DNA of 64,000 nt. Origin: Pseudoxanthomonas sp. J31 (lineage in GTDB: Bacteria > Pseudomonadota > Gammaproteobacteria > Xanthomonadales > Xanthomonadaceae). Below, piece by piece: positions 34,844 through 43,252 of this stretch. Made by a program: the position numbers and the translations under genes. The stretch lies in assembly GCF_000510725.1 (NCBI RefSeq), contig NZ_AZNZ01000001.1:248001-312000 (forward strand), read 5' to 3'. The notes beneath the pieces are model-generated. The model saw only the letters and a list, made by a program, of their open reading frames with translations, did not search any database and was not told the DNA's origin. Within the stretch, counting starts at the first letter, position 1, and the number at the start of each line of letters is the position of its first letter.

Positions 34844-35248
34844 GTGGACGCCAGGCTGCTCGCACGGCGGTACCGCGATTACATTGCCTGCCTGAACGCG
34901 CGCGACTGGGACGCGCTGGGCCGGTTCGTCGATGCGGCCGTGGAGCACAACGGCAGGGCCCTGGGCCTGGCCGGCTACCGCCGGATGCTGGAGCAGGACG
35001 TGGCGGCGATCCCGGACCTGCAGTACGCGGTCGAACTGCTGGTGGCTGAGCCGCCGCGGCTTGCCGCGCGCCTGGATTTCCACTGCACGCCGCGGGGCCG
35101 CTTCCTCGGCCTGGACGCAGGCGGCCGGCGGATCCGCTTCGCCGAGCACGCGTTCTACGAATTCGCCGGCGAGCGCATCGCGCGGGTGTGGTCGGTGATC
35201 GACAAGGCGTCGATCGAGGCGCAGCTGGAGCCGGGAGCCGGCCGGTAG
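34844..35248 (+). CDS. SnoaL-like/ester cyclase family protein
   Basis: A 134-residue protein of the SnoaL-like (NTF2-fold) family, recognised by YRDYIACLNARDWDALGRFV at the start, then the VAAIPDLQYAVELLVAEPPR pattern and a closing IARVWSVIDKASIEAQL. Such proteins bind small hydrophobic ligands or act as cyclases/isomerases; no substrate can be named. The start is one of two adjacent GTGs (34841/34844); 34844 has a GGAGG ribosome-binding site 6 nt upstream. It is divergent from the sigma-factor gene, with about 220 bp of G+C-rich sequence between them in which I find no clear promoter. Confidence 0.82.
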   Translation: MDARLLARRYRDYIACLNARDWDALGRFVDAAVEHNGRALGLAGYRRMLEQDVAAIPDLQYAVELLVAEPPRLAARLDFHCTPRGRFLGLDAGGRRIRFAEHAFYEFAGERIARVWSVIDKASIEAQLEPGAGR

Positions 35249-35317
35249 CGGCATGCGTCGCGGAACCGCGCGCGCCTGCCGGCTAGACTCGGCCATCGAT
35301 CGCCGGAGGACGCGGGC

Positions 35318-35743
35318 ATGCGGCAGTCGCTGGGCCTGGTATCGCTGGTCGTGCGCGAACACGACGAGGCGATCGCGTTCTTCGTCGGCACGCTGGGCTT
35401 CCGCCTGGTCGAGGACAGCTGCGTGCCGGAGCAGGGCAAGCGCTGGGTAGTGGTGGCGCCGCCGGGCGCGGACGCGGGCCAGCTGCTGCTGGCGCGCGCG
35501 TCCACCCTGGAGCAACGGGCGCGGATCGGCGCGCAGGCCGGCGGGCGCGTGTTCCTGTTCCTGTATACCGACGACTTCTGGCGCGATTACCACGCCTACC
35601 GCGCCAGGGGCGTGGTGTTCGTGCGCGCGCCAAGGACCAGGCCCTACGGCACGGTGGCGGTGTTCCGCGACCTGTACGGCAACCTGTGGGACCTGCTGCA
35701 GCCTTCGCCGGCGCCGCGCGCCGCCGGCGATCCGCCCACGTGA
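35318..35743 (+). CDS. VOC-family (glyoxalase/bleomycin-resistance fold) protein
   Basis: A 141-residue vicinal-oxygen-chelate protein: LGLVSLVVREHDEAIAFFVGTLGFRLVEDS at the N terminus is the standard first beta-alpha-beta unit, and VAVFRDLYGNLWDLLQP is the standard end with a Glu/Asp metal position. VOC proteins include glyoxalases, dioxygenases and antibiotic-binding proteins, and the specificity here is unknown. The start ATG at 35318 has a GGAGG ribosome-binding site. It lies in the cluster around the ECF42-type sigma factor, where VOC proteins are common companions. Confidence 0.88.
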   Translation: MRQSLGLVSLVVREHDEAIAFFVGTLGFRLVEDSCVPEQGKRWVVVAPPGADAGQLLLARASTLEQRARIGAQAGGRVFLFLYTDDFWRDYHAYRARGVVFVRAPRTRPYGTVAVFRDLYGNLWDLLQPSPAPRAAGDPPT

Positions 35744-35759
35744 CCGCGGAGGAGATGCC

Positions 35760-36155
35760 ATGACCCGTCGCCATGCCTCATGCAGCTGCGGCCAGCTGGC
35801 CCTGACCGCCGAAGGCGAACCGCTGCGCGTGTCGGTCTGCCACTGCCTGGAATGCCAGCGGCGCTCCGGCAGCGTGTTCGCGGTGCAGGCCAGGTTCCCG
35901 GCCGACGCGGTGGCGATCCGCGGCCAGGCCGGTGCCTACGCGCGCACCGGCGACGAAGGCACCTCGTGCACCTTCCATTTCTGCCCGCGCTGCGGCACCA
36001 CCGTGTACTTCGTACCCGATGCGATCCCGGGCGTGGTGAGCGTCCCGGTGGGCGTGTTCGCCGATCCCGGCTTCCCGCCACCGCGCGTATCCGTGTACGA
36101 GGCGCGCAGGCACGCCTGGGTGCGCCTGCCCGAGGACATCGAACATATCGACTGA
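35760..36155 (+). CDS. GFA-family (glutathione-dependent formaldehyde-activating fold) protein
   Basis: A 131-residue zinc protein with the GFA/CENP-V fold. Metal-binding cysteines are in the usual order: CSCG (C8, C10), CHCLEC (C27, C29, C32) and CPRCGT (C75, C78). The founding member condenses formaldehyde with glutathione, but most paralogues, probably including this one, have unknown substrates. It lies 16 bp after the VOC gene with a GGAGGAG ribosome-binding site, so the two are likely co-transcribed. Confidence 0.9.
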   Translation: MTRRHASCSCGQLALTAEGEPLRVSVCHCLECQRRSGSVFAVQARFPADAVAIRGQAGAYARTGDEGTSCTFHFCPRCGTTVYFVPDAIPGVVSVPVGVFADPGFPPPRVSVYEARRHAWVRLPEDIEHID

Positions 36156-36296
36156 GCGGCGCTGCATCGGGGAGCACCCGCCGTGCCCGGCCCCCGGGGC
36201 GGGTGCGGCGCACGGCACCCGCCGGCTGCCGGGCAGCCGCCGGCGTTAACATGGCCCGCCCGCGCGGGCGGCGCGTAGCGGTCGATGGAGGATGCG

Positions 36297-36674
36297 GTGG
36301 GCGATTTCCTGTGGGTGGGACTTGGGGGCTGCATGGGCGCGGTCGCGCGCTACGCGGTGGCCCTGGCCATGGGCCAGGCGGCGATGCAACGCTTCCCGTG
36401 GCCGACCTTCGCGGTCAACGCCGCCGGCTGCCTGGCGATCGGCCTGCTGGCGGGGCTGTCCACCCGCGTGCCGGTACCGGCGCAGCTGCGCCTGTTCCTG
36501 GTCACCGGCCTCCTCGGCGGCTTCACCACGTTCTCCGCGTTTGGCCTGGAGTCGCTGCAGCTGCTGCGCCGCGGCGAGCCCGCGCTGGCCGCGGCGTACG
36601 TGGCCGGCAGCGTGGCCGCGGGCCTGCTGGCGGTGTGGCTGGGCTGGCGCCTGGCCGGCGGCGCGCAGGCCTAG
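36297..36674 (+). CDS. crcB: Fluoride ion exporter CrcB/Fluc
   Basis: A small four-helix membrane channel that exports fluoride as an antiparallel dimer. Family signatures are WVGLGGCMGAVARY near the start, FAVNAAGCLAIGLL in helix 2 and GLLGGFTTFSAFGLE in helix 3 (the polar fluoride track and Na-binding break). I chose GTG 36297 because GGAGG (36287-36291) lies 5 nt upstream; the in-frame ATG at 36285 overlaps that site and has no Shine-Dalgarno of its own. No fluoride riboswitch is recognisable upstream; the region 36156-36284 is only hairpin-prone G+C-rich sequence. Confidence 0.93.
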   Translation: MGDFLWVGLGGCMGAVARYAVALAMGQAAMQRFPWPTFAVNAAGCLAIGLLAGLSTRVPVPAQLRLFLVTGLLGGFTTFSAFGLESLQLLRRGEPALAAAYVAGSVAAGLLAVWLGWRLAGGAQA

Positions 36675-36702
36675 CCCGCACGCCGCCGCCGCGCACCGGC
36701 GC

Positions 36703-37128
36703 TCAGCCGCGGCTGGCCAGGGTCTGGCGCAGGCGTTCCTCCTGCTCGCGCAGTTCCGGGGTGAACTCCGGCCCGAAGTCCTCGGCCTCGAATACCGGCC
36801 GGATCTCGATTTCGCTGTCCTCGGGCATCGGGTTCGGGCAGCGCCGCACCCACTCGATCGCCTCCTCCATCGAGCGCACCTGCCACAGCCAGAAGCCGGC
36901 CACCAGCTCATGGGTCTCGGTGAACGGTCCGTCGGTCACCGTGCGGGTGCTGCCGGAAAAGCGCACCCGCACGCCGCGCGAGCTGGGGTGCAAACCCTCG
37001 CCGGCAAGCATCACCCCGGCCTTGACCAGTTCCTCGTTGTAGCGGCCCATGTCGGCCAGCAGCTGCCCGTCGGGCATCGCCCCGGCCTCGGAGCTTGGGG
37101 TGGCCTTCACCATCACCATCACGCGCAT
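36703..37128 (-). CDS. YCII/DGPF-domain protein
   Basis: A 141-residue YCII-related protein that contains the literal DGPF motif (TVTDGPFTETHELVAGFWLW). DGPF proteins are the most frequent neighbours and targets of ECF42 sigma factors; their biochemical function is unknown, though the YciI fold suggests a small hydrolase or isomerase. The N terminus MRVMVMVKATPSSEAG is typical. A promoter-like pair TGTCGA-N17-CGTC (37213-37187, minus) lies just upstream, after the stop of the DUF1428 gene, so the gene probably has its own ECF-dependent promoter. Confidence 0.93.
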   Translation of the reverse strand: MRVMVMVKATPSSEAGAMPDGQLLADMGRYNEELVKAGVMLAGEGLHPSSRGVRVRFSGSTRTVTDGPFTETHELVAGFWLWQVRSMEEAIEWVRRCPNPMPEDSEIEIRPVFEAEDFGPEFTPELREQEERLRQTLASRG

Positions 37129-37186
37129 GTCGGTGTCCTCCTGGGTGGATGGCCGCGGCGCCCGCCGTCGCGGTCCTCGCAGCTGC

Positions 37187-37213
37187 GACGCATGGAGCGC
37201 GCCGGATTCGACA
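37187..37213 (-). promoter_or_regulatory. Candidate ECF42-type promoter of the YCII gene
   Basis: On the minus strand TGTCGA (37213-37208) and CGTC (37190-37187) are separated by 17 nt. These match the -35 TGTCGA and -10 CGA/TC elements described for ECF42 sigma factors, as I recall them. The adjoining bases (AATCC after the -35 box, CCAT before the -10 box) are also shared with the second copy at 37623-37649. Confidence 0.68.
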
Positions 37214-37219
37214 GCCGCC

Positions 37220-37576
37220 TCAGTACTCGACGATCGGCCTGAAGCCGCCCCAGAACATGCGCTGCCCGTCGAACGGCAGGGTGGCCGGGTCCATGCCGGC
37301 GATGCGCGGGTCCTCCATCACCGCGGCATCGATGCGGTCGCGGTCCTCGCGCGAGGCATAGCGGATCCAGGCGAACACCACCACCTCGTCCGGCTTGAGC
37401 TGCACCGCCTGCGGGAACGAGGTCAGCTTGCCGGGCTGCACGTCGTCGGCGACGCATTCGACGTATTCCAGCGCGCCGTGTTCCAGCCAGACCTTGCCGG
37501 CCTGTCCGGCGATCGCCCGGTAGTCCTCGATCCGGTCACGGGGCACCGGCAGCACGAAACCATCCACGTAAGCCAT
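37220..37576 (-). CDS. DUF1428 family protein
   Basis: A 118-residue protein of the DUF1428 family, related in fold to dimeric alpha-beta barrel proteins such as YCII. Typical sequences are YVDGFVLPVPRD at the start, FPQAVQLKPDEVVVFAWI in the middle and PFDGQRMFWGGF near the end. The function is unknown. I prefer ATG 37576 because the GGAGG ribosome-binding site is 8 nt from it; an in-frame ATG at 37582 is only 2 nt from that site. A promoter-like pair matching that of the neighbouring YCII gene lies upstream at 37623-37649. Confidence 0.9.
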   Translation of the reverse strand: MAYVDGFVLPVPRDRIEDYRAIAGQAGKVWLEHGALEYVECVADDVQPGKLTSFPQAVQLKPDEVVVFAWIRYASREDRDRIDAAVMEDPRIAGMDPATLPFDGQRMFWGGFRPIVEY

Positions 37577-37622
37577 TGCCATTTCCTCCTCGGTTGCGCG
37601 GGGCGGCCGCCCCGCCTGGTGC

Positions 37623-37649
37623 GACGGATGGAAACGCGCGGATTCGACG
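37623..37649 (-). promoter_or_regulatory. Candidate ECF42-type promoter of the DUF1428 gene
   Basis: On the minus strand CGTCGA (37649-37644) and CGTC (37626-37623) are separated by exactly 17 nt, with AATCC after the first box and CCAT in the spacer, as in the copy at 37187-37213. The two regions otherwise differ, so the shared bases look selected rather than copied. Confidence 0.65.
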
Positions 37650-37678
37650 GCGGCCGCGGTGCGCGGGCTGGCGTGGCG

Positions 37679-38920
37679 CTAGCCCGCGTCGCGGCGCAGG
37701 GTGCGCGCGGCGGCGATCGCCCGCACCCGCGCGCGGCGCAGGGCGGCGCCGACCTGGGGCCCGGAGATGCCCTCGGCCAGCGCCAGGTCGCGCGCGTTCA
37801 CCGCCGCGGCCGCGGCATGCAGGCGCTGCAGTTCCGGACCCTGCGGATAGGCGTCGTCCTCGTGGCCCAGGCGGCCGCGCTTGTCGGCCTCGCAGCACAG
37901 CGCGATGCGGGCCACCTGCGCCGGCTGGCGGAAGGCATCGCAGCGCTCCAGCAGTTCCAGCACGGTGTCGTCGCGCAGTTCGCCCAGGCGGTGCACGTTG
38001 AGGTGCTCGCGGCACACGGCCTCGGCCAGCTTGCGGTGCGCGGCCGGCACCCGCAGGCGCTCGCACAGCCGCGCCAGCGGCTTGAGCCCGGCGCCTTCGT
38101 GGCCGATATGCCGCGGCAGCACGTGCGCCGGGGTCAGCGCCTTGCCGAGGTCGTGGGCCAGCGCGGCGAAGCCGACCAGGTCGTCGCCCGGCGCCAGCCG
38201 CGCGGCCATGTCGCTGACCAGTTCCTGGTGGACGCCGGTGTCCACTTCCGGATGGAACTCGGCGCGCTGCGGCACGCCGTACAGCGCGTCGACCTCCGGC
38301 AGCACCACCGCCAGTGCGCCGCAGGCGCGCAGGGTGGCCAGGAACGCCGACGGCCGCGCCGCGGCCAGCGCCTTGCGCAGTTCCTGCCACACCCGCTCGG
38401 CCACCAGGGTTTCCAGTTCGCCGGCGGCGACCATGGCGCGCATCAGTTCCATGGTTTCCGGGGCAACGCGGAAACCCAGCGGCGCCAGGCGCGCCATGAA
38501 CCGGGCGGCGCGCAGCACCCGCAGCGGATCCTCGACGAAGGCCGGGCCGACATGGCGCAGCACGCGGTCGCGGAGGTCGCGCGCGCCACCCCAGGGATCG
38601 ACCAGGCGGCCGTCGCCGGCGCGGGCGATGGCGTTGATGGTGAAGTCGCGCCGCTGCAGGTCCTCCTCCAGCGTCACCGAGGGATCGGCGTCGACCACGA
38701 AACCGCGGTGGCCGCGTCCGCTCTTGCGCTCGGTGCGCGCCAGCGCGTGCTCCTCGCCGGTTTGTGGGTGCAGGAACACCGGGAAGTCCCGTCCCACCGG
38801 CTGGAAGCCGGCTTCGAGCATCTGTTGCGGGGTGGCACCGACCACCACCCAGTCGCGGTCGCCGGGCGGCAGCCCGAGCAGTTCATCGCGGACCGCGCCG
38901 CCGACAAGATAGGTTTCCAT
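37679..38920 (-). CDS. cca: Multifunctional CCA tRNA nucleotidyltransferase
   Basis: Adds and repairs the 3' CCA end of tRNAs. It is a 413-residue class II enzyme with the nucleotidyltransferase head ([20 protein letters not shown], catalytic D21 and D23), the [10 protein letters not shown] and [16 protein letters not shown] motifs, and a C-terminal HD domain ([12 protein letters not shown]) that in gammaproteobacteria has phosphohydrolase/phosphodiesterase activity. The start ATG at 38920 (METYLVGG) is standard. It is followed 40 bp upstream by slt on the same strand. Confidence 0.97.
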   Translation of the reverse strand: METYLVGGAVRDELLGLPPGDRDWVVVGATPQQMLEAGFQPVGRDFPVFLHPQTGEEHALARTERKSGRGHRGFVVDADPSVTLEEDLQRRDFTINAIARAGDGRLVDPWGGARDLRDRVLRHVGPAFVEDPLRVLRAARFMARLAPLGFRVAPETMELMRAMVAAGELETLVAERVWQELRKALAAARPSAFLATLRACGALAVVLPEVDALYGVPQRAEFHPEVDTGVHQELVSDMAARLAPGDDLVGFAALAHDLGKALTPAHVLPRHIGHEGAGLKPLARLCERLRVPAAHRKLAEAVCREHLNVHRLGELRDDTVLELLERCDAFRQPAQVARIALCCEADKRGRLGHEDDAYPQGPELQRLHAAAAAVNARDLALAEGISGPQVGAALRRARVRAIAAARTLRRDAG

Positions 38921-38960
38921 GCGCGGCATCCTACCGTGGCCGGCCGCCGCGGCCGCCGCG

Positions 38961-40955
38961 CTACTGCGCCGCGGCCGGGCAGGCGAAGCCCTTGCGCTTG
39001 CCGCTGGTGCGGCCAAGCATGCGCTCGCCCAGCGGCAGTGCGTCGCCGTTGAGGCGCCAGTCGTAGATCACGCTGAAGGCCAGCACCCGCGCCACGTAGT
39101 CGCGGGTTTCCTTGTAGCTGATGGTCTCGATCCACAGGTCCGGGTCGTGCCCCGGGCGCTGCTGCAGCCAGCGCGCGGTCGGCGTCGGCCCGGCGTTGTA
39201 GGCGGCGATGGCCTGGTAGGTGGCGCCGTACTTGTCCTCCATCTCGCGCAGGTAGGCGCTGCCGAGGGCGATGTTGACCGCCGGGTCGTACAGGCTGTCG
39301 GCGCCGGCGTAGGGCAGGCCGGTGCGGCGCGCGACCGCGGCGGCGGTGCCCGGCAGCAGCTGCATCAGCCCGCGGGCGTTGGCCGGCGAGCGTGCCTTCG
39401 GGTTGAAGATGCTCTCGGCGCGGATCTCGGCGGCGATCCAGGCCGGGTCCAGGCCGTTGCGCGCGGCCGCGGCGCGGATGTCGGCGTCGTGGTGCAGCGG
39501 GAAACGCAGTTCGTACAGGCGCAGCTCGTCGGGGGTGCGGCCCAGCGAGAACACCGCGCGGTCGAACCAGCCCTGCTCCTGGGCCAGGGCAACGGCGATG
39601 CGGCGGCGGACGTCGTCGAAGCGGCCCACGGCCTCGTTCCATTCGCGCGTGGCCCAGCCGGCCTGGTCGATGCGGTACAGCGCCAGCGCCCGCACCAGGG
39701 CCGGGTCGCGCGCCACTTCCGCGCGCAGCGCCGCCGGTTCCTCCGGTTTCCACGGGCACAGCGCGTAGGACAGGCCGAGGCGGTCGGCGGCGAGGAAACC
39801 GTGGAAGGTGGCGGTACGCGCGGCCTGCGCCAGCAGCTCGCGCGCCTGCGCGGCCTGGCCGGTCTTCTCCAGCATGCGTGCCTCGAACCACTGCCAGCGC
39901 GGATCGGCGCGCTGCTTCGGCGGCATCTTCTGCAGTGCCGCCAGCGCCGCCTTCCAGTCGCCGCGGGCCATGGCCTCGCGCACCCGCCATTCGTGCAGGC
40001 GCTCGTCGTAGGCCGCGTCCGGCACCGCCTGCAGCCGGCGCGCCGAATCGGGCAGATATGAAGCCACGGTCCACAACGCCACCTGGTACAGCACCTGTCC
40101 GCGCTCGGCCTCGTCCAGGCCCAGCGCCGGCGCCAGCTGCGCCAGCTGGCGCTCGGCCGCGTCCGGATCGTTGCGCGCCAGCCGCGCCAGGCCGGCGGCA
40201 GCCACCTTGCGGCTGCGCGCGTCACGCGGCCATTGCGCCGCGCGCGGGTGCGGCGCCAGCACGAAGGCGGCGTAGTCCTCGGCCAGCCCGCGCCGGGCGT
40301 GCGGCAGGCCGCGGGCGATGGCGCGCATCACGCCCGGCTGGCCGGCCGCCACCGCCAGGTCGAAGCGCTCCCAGCGCAGCGCCTCGTCCAGGCCGCCGCG
40401 CCGCTCCAGCGCCGCGATCACGGGGTCGCAGGCGTCCGGCAGCGACTCGCCGGTGCGCCAGATCGCCTGCGCCTCGCGGTTCCAGTCCGGGCCGTGGCGG
40501 CCGAGTTCGTGCAGCGCGGTCAGCCGCGCGCAGCGCAGGGCCACGTCCTCCACCGGGCGCCAGTCGGCCAGCAGGTCGGCCCACTGCTTGCGGCGCGACA
40601 GCGAGGCCAGCCACAGCGGGCGCAGCGCCGCGGCCACCGCCTGGCCGTCGTGGCGCTGCAGGAAAGCGCGGACCTCGGCCGGGTCGGCGCGGTCCAGGTC
40701 GCGCGACAGGCGCGCGTACTCGATCCAAGGCCAGCGCGGATCCGCGCGCAGGGCCGGCGAGGCCGCCACCGGCTCGCCGCGCCGGGCAGCGGCGATGGCG
40801 GCGCTCACCGCGGCATCGGCGGCGGCATCCGGCAGCGCCTGCGCCTGGGCCGCGCCGCACAGGGCGGCCAGCAGCCACAGCAGCGGCGCCAGGGCCGGGT
40901 GGTTGCGCGCGATGGACGGGAAAGCGAAGCGGGGGGTGGTGGGGGGAGACGACAT
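38961..40955 (-). CDS. slt: Soluble lytic murein transglycosylase (Slt70-like)
   Basis: A 664-residue periplasmic enzyme that cleaves the MurNAc-GlcNAc bond of peptidoglycan, leaving 1,6-anhydro-MurNAc ends. A hydrophobic signal sequence ([19 protein letters not shown]) is followed by a long alpha-superhelical domain of about 420 residues and a C-terminal SLT domain with catalytic Glu514 in [15 protein letters not shown] and the conserved [10 protein letters not shown] and AIAAYNAGP motifs. The start ATG at 40955 begins the signal-bearing segment; upstream sequence is in another gene's territory. No strong ribosome-binding site is seen. Confidence 0.95.
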   Translation of the reverse strand: MSSPPTTPRFAFPSIARNHPALAPLLWLLAALCGAAQAQALPDAAADAAVSAAIAAARRGEPVAASPALRADPRWPWIEYARLSRDLDRADPAEVRAFLQRHDGQAVAAALRPLWLASLSRRKQWADLLADWRPVEDVALRCARLTALHELGRHGPDWNREAQAIWRTGESLPDACDPVIAALERRGGLDEALRWERFDLAVAAGQPGVMRAIARGLPHARRGLAEDYAAFVLAPHPRAAQWPRDARSRKVAAAGLARLARNDPDAAERQLAQLAPALGLDEAERGQVLYQVALWTVASYLPDSARRLQAVPDAAYDERLHEWRVREAMARGDWKAALAALQKMPPKQRADPRWQWFEARMLEKTGQAAQARELLAQAARTATFHGFLAADRLGLSYALCPWKPEEPAALRAEVARDPALVRALALYRIDQAGWATREWNEAVGRFDDVRRRIAVALAQEQGWFDRAVFSLGRTPDELRLYELRFPLHHDADIRAAAARNGLDPAWIAAEIRAESIFNPKARSPANARGLMQLLPGTAAAVARRTGLPYAGADSLYDPAVNIALGSAYLREMEDKYGATYQAIAAYNAGPTPTARWLQQRPGHDPDLWIETISYKETRDYVARVLAFSVIYDWRLNGDALPLGERMLGRTSGKRKGFACPAAAQ

Positions 40956-41046
40956 GCGCTCGAATATACGCAACGCGCCTGAATGGCCGTGACGAAGCGG
41001 CCGCGCGCGGCGGCGTCCACGGCCGGCGCATCGACAGGAGCACGCC

Positions 41047-41853
41047 GTGTCGCCGTGGATGTACCTCGGATTCCCCCTGCTTGGCCTGGCCGCAGGCCTG
41101 CTTGCCGGCCTGCTGGGCATCGGCGGCGGGCTGGTGATCATCGCCGCGCTGGCGTGGATGCTGCCGCTGTTCGGCATCCCGCAGGAAGCGGCCATGCACG
41201 CGGCCCTGGCCAGCTCGCTGGCCAGCATCGTGCTGACCGGCCTGTCGTCGGCGCGCGCCCATGCACGCCGCGGCAGCGTGCTGTGGCCGACGGTGGCGTG
41301 GATGGTGCCGGGCCTGCTGCTGGGCGGTTGGCTCGGCAGCGGCCTGGCGGTGGCGCTGGATGATTCGGTGCTGCGCTGGGTGGTAGCGGGGTACTGCCTG
41401 CTGGCGGCCTGGCAGATCGGTTTCGGCGCCACCCGCGCGCCGGCCGACGGCAGCGAGGTGGCGCCGCCGCGCGGCTGGCCGATGACCCTGGCCGGCGGCG
41501 GCATCGGCGCGATGTCGGCGGTGGTCGGCATCGGCGGCGGCAGCATGACCGTGCCGCTGCTGGTATGGCGCGGGGTGCGCCCGGTGCGCGCGGTGGGCAC
41601 GTCCAGCGCCTGCGGCGTGGCGATCGCGGTTTCCTCGGCCGCCGGCTACGCCCTGCACGCGCCGCCGGGCGCGTTGCCGCAGCACGCGTTCGGCTACGTC
41701 TACCTGCCGGCGGCCCTGGGCGTGGCCATGGCCTCGGTGCTGGCGGCGCCGCTGGGCACGCGGCTGGCGCATGCAATCAGCGGCCAGGCCTTGCGCAAGG
41801 TGTTCGCACTGTTCCTGCTGCTGGTGGGCGTGAGCGTGGCGCTGTCGGGCTGA
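41047..41853 (+). CDS. TauE/SafE-family membrane permease
   Basis: A 268-residue membrane protein of the sulfite exporter TauE/SafE family, with two internal repeats each opening with a glycine-rich helix (LAGLLGIGGGLVIIAAL and SAVVGIGGGSMTVPLL). Family members move sulfite, sulfoacetate, or other small anions; the substrate here is not known. The GTG start at 41047 (MSPWMYLGFPLL) follows an AGGAG-like site at about 41036. It is divergent from slt and converges on the DUF4124 gene with 7 bp between stops. Confidence 0.88.
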   Translation: MSPWMYLGFPLLGLAAGLLAGLLGIGGGLVIIAALAWMLPLFGIPQEAAMHAALASSLASIVLTGLSSARAHARRGSVLWPTVAWMVPGLLLGGWLGSGLAVALDDSVLRWVVAGYCLLAAWQIGFGATRAPADGSEVAPPRGWPMTLAGGGIGAMSAVVGIGGGSMTVPLLVWRGVRPVRAVGTSSACGVAIAVSSAAGYALHAPPGALPQHAFGYVYLPAALGVAMASVLAAPLGTRLAHAISGQALRKVFALFLLLVGVSVALSG

Positions 41854-41860
41854 GCGGCGA

Positions 41861-42562
41861 TCAGCCGCCACCGCAGTCGCGGGCCATGCGCGCGTCGATG
41901 CGCGCCTGTTCGGCGTCCAGCGCCTGGCGTTCGCTGGGCATCAGCCCGTGGTAGACGCGCAGGATCCCGTAGCGGCGGTCGGACAGTCGCGCGCAGACCT
42001 CTTCCTGCGGCAGGCGCTCGCACGGGTCCTGCACCCAGGTGCCGGTGGCGACCAGCGCCGTGCCCGGATGGGGCGGCCGCACCGGCGGCACCGGATCCCG
42101 GCCGGGACCCGGACGGGCCGGGGGACGCGGCGGATGCAGCCGCGGCGGCGGGGCGCGCCCTGCCACCCAGAGCGGCACCCAGCGCGGCGTGCCCTGCGGC
42201 TGGTCGCTCAGGTAGCGCTCGCCGTCGGGAGCGGTGCAGGCGTACATCGGCTCCGGGTCCTGCACCCGGACCACGTGCACGATGCTGCGTGGCGGCGGCG
42301 CGGGCTGCGCCGGGGCGGGCGGCACCGGATTGGCCCCGGGCGCGGGGTCGCGCGGACGCTCCATGGTCCGCTGTTGCTGGCGCTCGCCGCTGCCGCAGGG
42401 CTGGTTGCCGAGGCTGACCGTGCCGTCGCTGGCGGTGCAGCGGTAGATGGTGAGCGCGTCGCCGGCGGTCGCGGGCGCTGCCGCCAGCAACGGTGCCAGG
42501 CAGGCAAGCAGGGCAGTCGTGGCCCCGGCAACCGCGCCTGCGCGATGACCGTGCCCGGGCAT
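41861..42562 (-). CDS. DUF4124-domain secreted protein with duplicated motif
   Basis: A 233-residue protein with a signal peptide (hydrophobic LLACLAPLLAAAPATA). It carries a DUF4124 motif at residues 39-57 (IYRCTASDGTVSLGNQPCG) and a second, degenerate copy at 106-124 (MYACTAPDGERYLSDQPQG), separated by Pro-rich linkers; the C-terminal part has two further cysteines. DUF4124 proteins are common small periplasmic proteins in proteobacteria with unknown function. Its start is 4 bp from the tsaC stop, so it is probably co-transcribed with tsaC. Confidence 0.82.
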   Translation of the reverse strand: MPGHGHRAGAVAGATTALLACLAPLLAAAPATAGDALTIYRCTASDGTVSLGNQPCGSGERQQQRTMERPRDPAPGANPVPPAPAQPAPPPRSIVHVVRVQDPEPMYACTAPDGERYLSDQPQGTPRWVPLWVAGRAPPPRLHPPRPPARPGPGRDPVPPVRPPHPGTALVATGTWVQDPCERLPQEEVCARLSDRRYGILRVYHGLMPSERQALDAEQARIDARMARDCGGG

Positions 42563-42566
42563 GGGC

Positions 42567-43130
42567 TCATCCGCGCAGGACGGCGCCGTCGAGCGCGGCG
42601 CGGATCGGGGTGGGGCGGTCGAGGCCGCCGGTTTCCCCGCCGACCACGCCGTCGATCCCGCCCAGCAGGGCCGGATCCAGTTCGTGCCGGGCGTAGGCCG
42701 GCGGCCGTCCGGCGAGGTTGGCGCTGGTGGAGACCAGGGCTCCGCCGAAGGCCTCGCAAAGCGCCACCACCTCCGGATGCGCGCTGATGCGCACCGCCAG
42801 GCTGCGGTGGCTGCCGGTCACCCACGGCGGCGCCAGCGACGTGGCCGGGATCGCCCAGGTGTTCGGGCCGGGCCAGCTGGCGCAGACCTCGGTCATGCGC
42901 CCGGCCGGCAACTGCGCCAGGTCCAGCCACGGCCGCACCGCTTCCAGCCCGGCGGCCACCACGATCAGGCCCTTTTCCACCGGCCGCTGCTTGATCTCCA
43001 GCAGGCGCATGACCGCCGCCTGGTCGGCTGGGTCGCAGCCCAGCCCCCATACGGCTTCGGTGGGATAGGCGATCACGCCGCCGCGCCGCAGCAGGTCCAC
43101 GGCCGACGCGATGTCGAGGGTGTTCTCCAT
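42567..43130 (-). CDS. tsaC: Threonylcarbamoyl-AMP synthase
   Basis: Makes threonylcarbamoyl-AMP from threonine, bicarbonate and ATP for t6A synthesis; the acceptor enzyme TsaD is encoded at 11914-12948. It is a 187-residue YrdC-fold protein of TsaC length (no Sua5 C-terminal domain), with GVIAYPTEAVWGLGCDP, IKQRPVEKGLIVV and STSANLAGRPP motifs that bind ATP and threonine. The start ATG at 43130 (MENTLDIASAVDLL) is the homologous N terminus. It follows topA on the same strand, as in many gammaproteobacteria, with an intrinsic terminator between. Confidence 0.95.
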   Translation of the reverse strand: MENTLDIASAVDLLRRGGVIAYPTEAVWGLGCDPADQAAVMRLLEIKQRPVEKGLIVVAAGLEAVRPWLDLAQLPAGRMTEVCASWPGPNTWAIPATSLAPPWVTGSHRSLAVRISAHPEVVALCEAFGGALVSTSANLAGRPPAYARHELDPALLGGIDGVVGGETGGLDRPTPIRAALDGAVLRG

Positions 43131-43196
43131 GCGCGGATGGTAGTACGCGGCGGTGTGCCCGGGATGAAGCCCGGCTGGCGGGAAACGCACCTCCGG

Positions 43197-43229
43197 AAAA
43201 CGGACGGGCCCGCTCGCACGGGCCCGCCT
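43197..43229 (-). terminator. Intrinsic terminator after topA
   Basis: On the minus strand two CGGGCCCG arms (43226-43219 and 43212-43205) form an 8-bp stem, extendable to 10 bp with a G-T pair, around a 6-nt loop, followed closely by TTTT (43200-43197). It lies 27 bp beyond the topA stop. Confidence 0.78.
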
Positions 43230-43252
43230 GGTTGCGATCGATGCCGCCGGGC

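Noticed and set aside
36156-36296. A possible fluoride riboswitch in front of crcB
   Set aside because: The region folds into G+C-rich hairpins but lacks the conserved fluoride-aptamer segments that I would expect near its 5' end.
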